Assembly (NCBI GenBank): GCA_049964535.1
Contig: JBMFXG010000013.1
Location: forward strand, 1-24,835
Reading direction: 5' to 3'
DNA: 24,835 nt
DNA from: JAJYZP01 sp049964535
Lineage (GTDB): Bacteria > Actinomycetota > Acidimicrobiia > Acidimicrobiales > Acidimicrobiaceae
Shown here: positions 22,541 to 24,835 of the stretch, in pieces
Position numbering within the stretch: the first letter of the stretch is position 1
How the letters are laid out: each line of letters begins with the position of its first letter
Notes under the pieces: model-generated
Told to the model about the DNA's origin: nothing
Seen by the model: only the letters and a program-made list of their open reading frames with translations
The model's database searches: none
Made by a program: the position numbers and the translations under genes

Positions 22541-23236
22541 GTGAGCGCTTCAGCAAAATTACTCAATCAAGGGGGGTCAAGCCTCCGAAACTCTCAGCGG
22601 TTACCGGCTCGAGAGCGACGCGAAATGCTGGTCGAGGTCGCCATTCAAACGTTTTCGAGAAAGGGCTACCACGATACAACGATGGAAGAGGTCGCTCTCG
22701 GAGCTGGCATCACGAAGCCAGTCATCTACCAGCACTTTCGATCAAAGCAAGAGCTCTACATCGCCATCTTGTCCCAAGTCGGAGAGGACATGATTGCCGC
22801 TCTCTCCAGTGCCACTGCCACCGTTGACAGCTCAGAGGAGCGTTTCCGACGCGGTATCGGCGCCTACTTTCGTTTCGTCTACGACCATCGCACTGCCTTC
22901 GAGCTTATCTTCGGCTCAGGTCCTCGTCGTGACCCCGAATTTCGAACGATCATTGCCGGTGTTGAAGAGCGGATAGCGAATAACATCACCTCCGAACTTG
23001 ACCGCCAACTCGCAGGGGACCACCGACACCTGATCGCTTCTGGCGTACAAGCCCTAGCCGAAGGTCTTGCACGACGATACATCAGAGAACACTCTCGCGA
23101 GCTTGATAGTGATGGAATCGAACTACCTTTTGACGATTCGATTGCGGCACAGTGGTCGAACCAGCTAGCAGAGCTCATATGGATCGGTGTTCGAGGAATC
23201 CAGCAACGCGTGCGCTTCCAAGATCCCGATCTATGA
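22541..23236 (+). CDS. TetR family transcriptional regulator
   Basis: This 231-residue regulator has the TetR N-terminal domain: RLPARERREMLVEVAIQTFSR, then KGYHDTTMEEVALGAG and the recognition helix region ITKPVIYQHFRSKQELY. The C-terminal ligand domain is all-helical, with YFRFVYDHRTAFELIFGSG. The ligand is unknown. GTG 22541 is the likeliest start. It has no clear RBS. A longer GTG 22460 would add a Pro-rich leader unlike any TetR, and ATG 22625 would cut into the first helix. The divergent small ORF, gmd and ccm genes are candidates for its regulon. A TTGACA at 22493-22498 lies upstream without a good -10. Confidence 0.93.
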   Translation: MSASAKLLNQGGSSLRNSQRLPARERREMLVEVAIQTFSRKGYHDTTMEEVALGAGITKPVIYQHFRSKQELYIAILSQVGEDMIAALSSATATVDSSEERFRRGIGAYFRFVYDHRTAFELIFGSGPRRDPEFRTIIAGVEERIANNITSELDRQLAGDHRHLIASGVQALAEGLARRYIREHSRELDSDGIELPFDDSIAAQWSNQLAELIWIGVRGIQQRVRFQDPDL

Positions 23237-23413
23237 GAGCAAGTGCCCTAGAGAGCCGCCAACCCGTTTCAAACGAATCGACCTCGAGAGCTTCCGTAGT
23301 CTGCGACTCGATTGACAAACACTCCCACAATAATCTAACGGACAAGGCCATCTCTCTCCCCTCACGACGAGCAGAGAGGAGCTACATGGTCTCTCTAGTC
23401 CGTCTCTACCTAA

Positions 23414-23779
23414 GCGGAGGTCGGTTGTCAATCTCGGGCACATGCAAGACCCATTCCACAAGCACAGCCTCCCACGAGTGAGTCAAACAAGAATCCTCCA
23501 CAAGATGGCACTCCCTCGGTCTCTCGATCGCCGAACGTTGAGCTTCGCCATGCGCAGCTCAACTCAGTTCTGGTCCCTGACAACGACCCAATCAGGCGTC
23601 TCAAAGACGTCACCAACATCGCTGAGTACGCCGGCCCCAAGCACAAGAAGATAGGTCTTAACGATGCAAGCTCTCGTCCCACAAACGAAAGTCGTCGAGT
23701 CAAGCCACTGCGAGAATCTCCAGCGTTGCCAACTTGTGTTCAGATCCGGCCACTACGAGTGTCGAGGTTTGACCGATAG
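23414..23779 (+). pseudogene. Possible gene remnant, open frame without start
   Basis: The frame is open from just after TAA 23411-23413 to TAG 23777-23779. It lacks a plausible start codon, but its middle part reads like protein (VELRHAQLNSVLVPDNDPIR). It could be a fragment of a decayed gene. Chance is a real alternative, and no family is recognised. Confidence 0.2.
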
Positions 23780-24181
23780 CCACACAAACTATTGTCAACA
23801 GTGGTGATGCCACAACGAGCTCCTCGCAAGATTTGGCGCTTGAGCGCTAACGATCCAACCCAAGTTCCGTTCGTTGAAAACTCGACTAAGGATTCTCCTC
23901 TATCTCTGGACACCGCTACCACGCAGTCGGTTACCTCCTCTCCCAAACGGTTAGCCACCCTCTCGATCTGCGTGGTAACAGTAAGCGCTCAGCCATCGAG
24001 GCAGATTAAAGCAAAAACGCGTGATCCTCGAATCCTTTTTCGTACGCAATGATCAAGCTCTGAGTCGGACCGGAGGCCGCACCGCCCTACCGGTCTCGTA
24101 CATAAACTCCCTGCGTCATCAACGGGACCTCTTTCTCTTTGAGGGCCATCAAGAGACGGACAAGGTGCGACGCCTTCGCCC

Positions 24182-24835
24182 ATGCTGCGACGCGAAGCTC
24201 TAACCAGCACCAATACGTCAAGATATCGAAGATATCGAACACACGGTCTTAGTTCAAATATCAGCACCGGCACGAACCACTGGTTGGACCGACTCCGAGG
24301 TAGCGCGAAGCATCCACCCCTTATCACGGTCTTGGACCCATCGTGTGGATTGCGCAGGCAACACACATTCTGCGAGAGGCACAGTAGGGCCGTTTGGAGG
24401 CAGTGGTATTTCCGAAACGAGCGGTCCTTGACTCGTTGCCGTCGGCTCACCTTGCAGCTCATAAACTGCACAAAGCGGATGTGGATCCGCAAGAACTGGA
24501 GGAAGCTCCTCATCGTTTCGAGGTGGCGACTGCTCGGAACTCGCACCACCTCCAATGCTCTTCGTGGCACTATCCCAAGATTCGAAAAAGAAATCAGGCC
24601 GTCATACTTGCTTGGACGACCTATTAATTGCTATCCTACCTTTGGATGTCCAAGTATTTTGGCTCCGCAATGGTTCGCCGATGCGCATGACGACCGGGTG
24701 CGGCTTATTCTAGAAGACTCGCTTCTGACGAAGGGGGTCGATGTATCCTCTAGAGAACAGTGGCCTCATCAGTACACCAGGTCGTCAGTAGCAGAAGCGC
24801 AGAATGAATATCGTGGCATGCGATCATGGGGGTAA
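24182..24835 (+). CDS. Doubtful 217-codon open frame at the window end
   Basis: This is an ATG-initiated frame ending with TAA at 24833-24835. The product is unusually rich in Arg, Trp and Cys in its first half. The last 80 residues look more ordinary (ILAPQWFADAHDDRVRLILE; LLTKGVDVSSREQWPHQY). Within 24394-24627 another frame (LEAVVFPKRAVLDSLPSAHL) has better codon character, which suggests frame disruption or chance. No RBS or family was found. Confidence 0.25.
   Translation: MLRREALTSTNTSRYRRYRTHGLSSNISTGTNHWLDRLRGSAKHPPLITVLDPSCGLRRQHTFCERHSRAVWRQWYFRNERSLTRCRRLTLQLINCTKRMWIRKNWRKLLIVSRWRLLGTRTTSNALRGTIPRFEKEIRPSYLLGRPINCYPTFGCPSILAPQWFADAHDDRVRLILEDSLLTKGVDVSSREQWPHQYTRSSVAEAQNEYRGMRSWG
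24221..24238. repeat. Tandem 9-bp repeat AGATATCGA x2
   Basis: AGATATCGA occurs twice back to back. Each copy contains the palindrome GATATC. The repeat is short and of unknown meaning, within the gene-poor right end. Confidence 0.5.

Larger units (their letters stand above)
23237..24835. other. 1.6-kb region with no recognisable gene
   Basis: Several long open frames occur on both strands, but none resembles a known family. Frames at 23414-23779 (121 codons, no ATG, GTG or TTG near its beginning) and 24394-24627 (77 codons, TTG start) have coding-like stretches such as RRLKDVTNIAEYAGPKHKK and LAAHKLHKADVDPQELEEAP. They could be remnants of genes. A 217-codon frame at 24182-24835 is Arg- and Trp-rich and ends exactly at the right edge of the window. 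No tRNA, insertion sequence ends or strong terminators were seen. Confidence 0.5.

Noticed and set aside
23989..24570. 193-codon minus-strand frame at the right end
   Set aside because: It is Arg- and Cys-rich with no motifs and overlaps other equally weak frames. There is no RBS or family.
1..24835. tRNA, rRNA, CRISPR, insertion sequence or prophage content
   Set aside because: No T-loop GGTTCRA with acceptor stem, no regularly spaced repeats, and no transposase or phage motifs were seen by reading both strands.

Overview
The window looks like a chromosomal segment of an actinobacterium, most likely a deep-branching one such as an acidophilic or iron-metabolising member of the Acidimicrobiia. 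This placement is an inference from gene families. The families recognised as typically actinobacterial are the MSMEG_4193-type phosphomutase / DUF3090 / SCO1664 triad, DUF3107, a PdtaS-type sensor kinase, the paired Rv3679/Rv3680-like ArsA ATPases, and an Mrp protein without the CxxC motif. GC content is moderate by eye, and GTG and TTG starts are common. A complete System I cytochrome c maturation operon (ccm) is present, although most Actinobacteria use System II. No rRNA, tRNA, CRISPR array, insertion sequence or phage gene was recognised.

Layout. Positions 1-83 hold the tail of an unidentified gene. A thiolase follows on the plus strand (206-1372). Next is a plus-strand three-gene unit: histidine phosphatase, DUF3090 zinc-motif protein and SCO1664 kinase-like protein (1624-3522). 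From 12244 down to 3598 almost everything is on the minus strand. In transcription order this is mrp; a 200-bp gap; DUF3107; two ArsA-type ATPases; a PHP-domain phosphatase; pdtaS; a glycerophosphodiester phosphodiesterase; etfB; and etfA. From DUF3107 to the phosphodiesterase the genes overlap or abut. A SufR-like Fe-S regulator (12312-13127) is divergent from mrp. An 870-bp stretch with no secure gene follows and contains a perfect 16-bp-stem hairpin. From 22511 down to 14001 lies a second long minus-strand unit: a small unknown ORF, gmd, ccmA, ccmB, ccmC, ccmD, ccmE, ccmF, ccmG, a ccmH-ccmI fusion and a sulfite-oxidase-like molybdoprotein. A TetR regulator reads rightward from 22541. The last 1.6 kb has no gene I can identify.

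How the parts may work together. The thiolase and EtfAB fit fatty-acid or acyl-CoA oxidation feeding electrons to the respiratory chain. Mrp with the SufR-like regulator forms a plausible Fe-S homeostasis pair. The ArsA pair resembles mycobacterial Get3-like proteins and is coupled to a signalling kinase and two phosphoesterases. The ccm operon builds c-type cytochromes: CcmABCD export and load haem, CcmE carries it, CcmF and CcmH ligate it, and CcmG reduces the apocytochrome. The most striking points are the full ccm set including a hidden 51-codon ccmD, the fused CcmH-CcmI, the asymmetric ArsA pair, the SufR/mrp divergon, and two long near-perfect inverted repeats.
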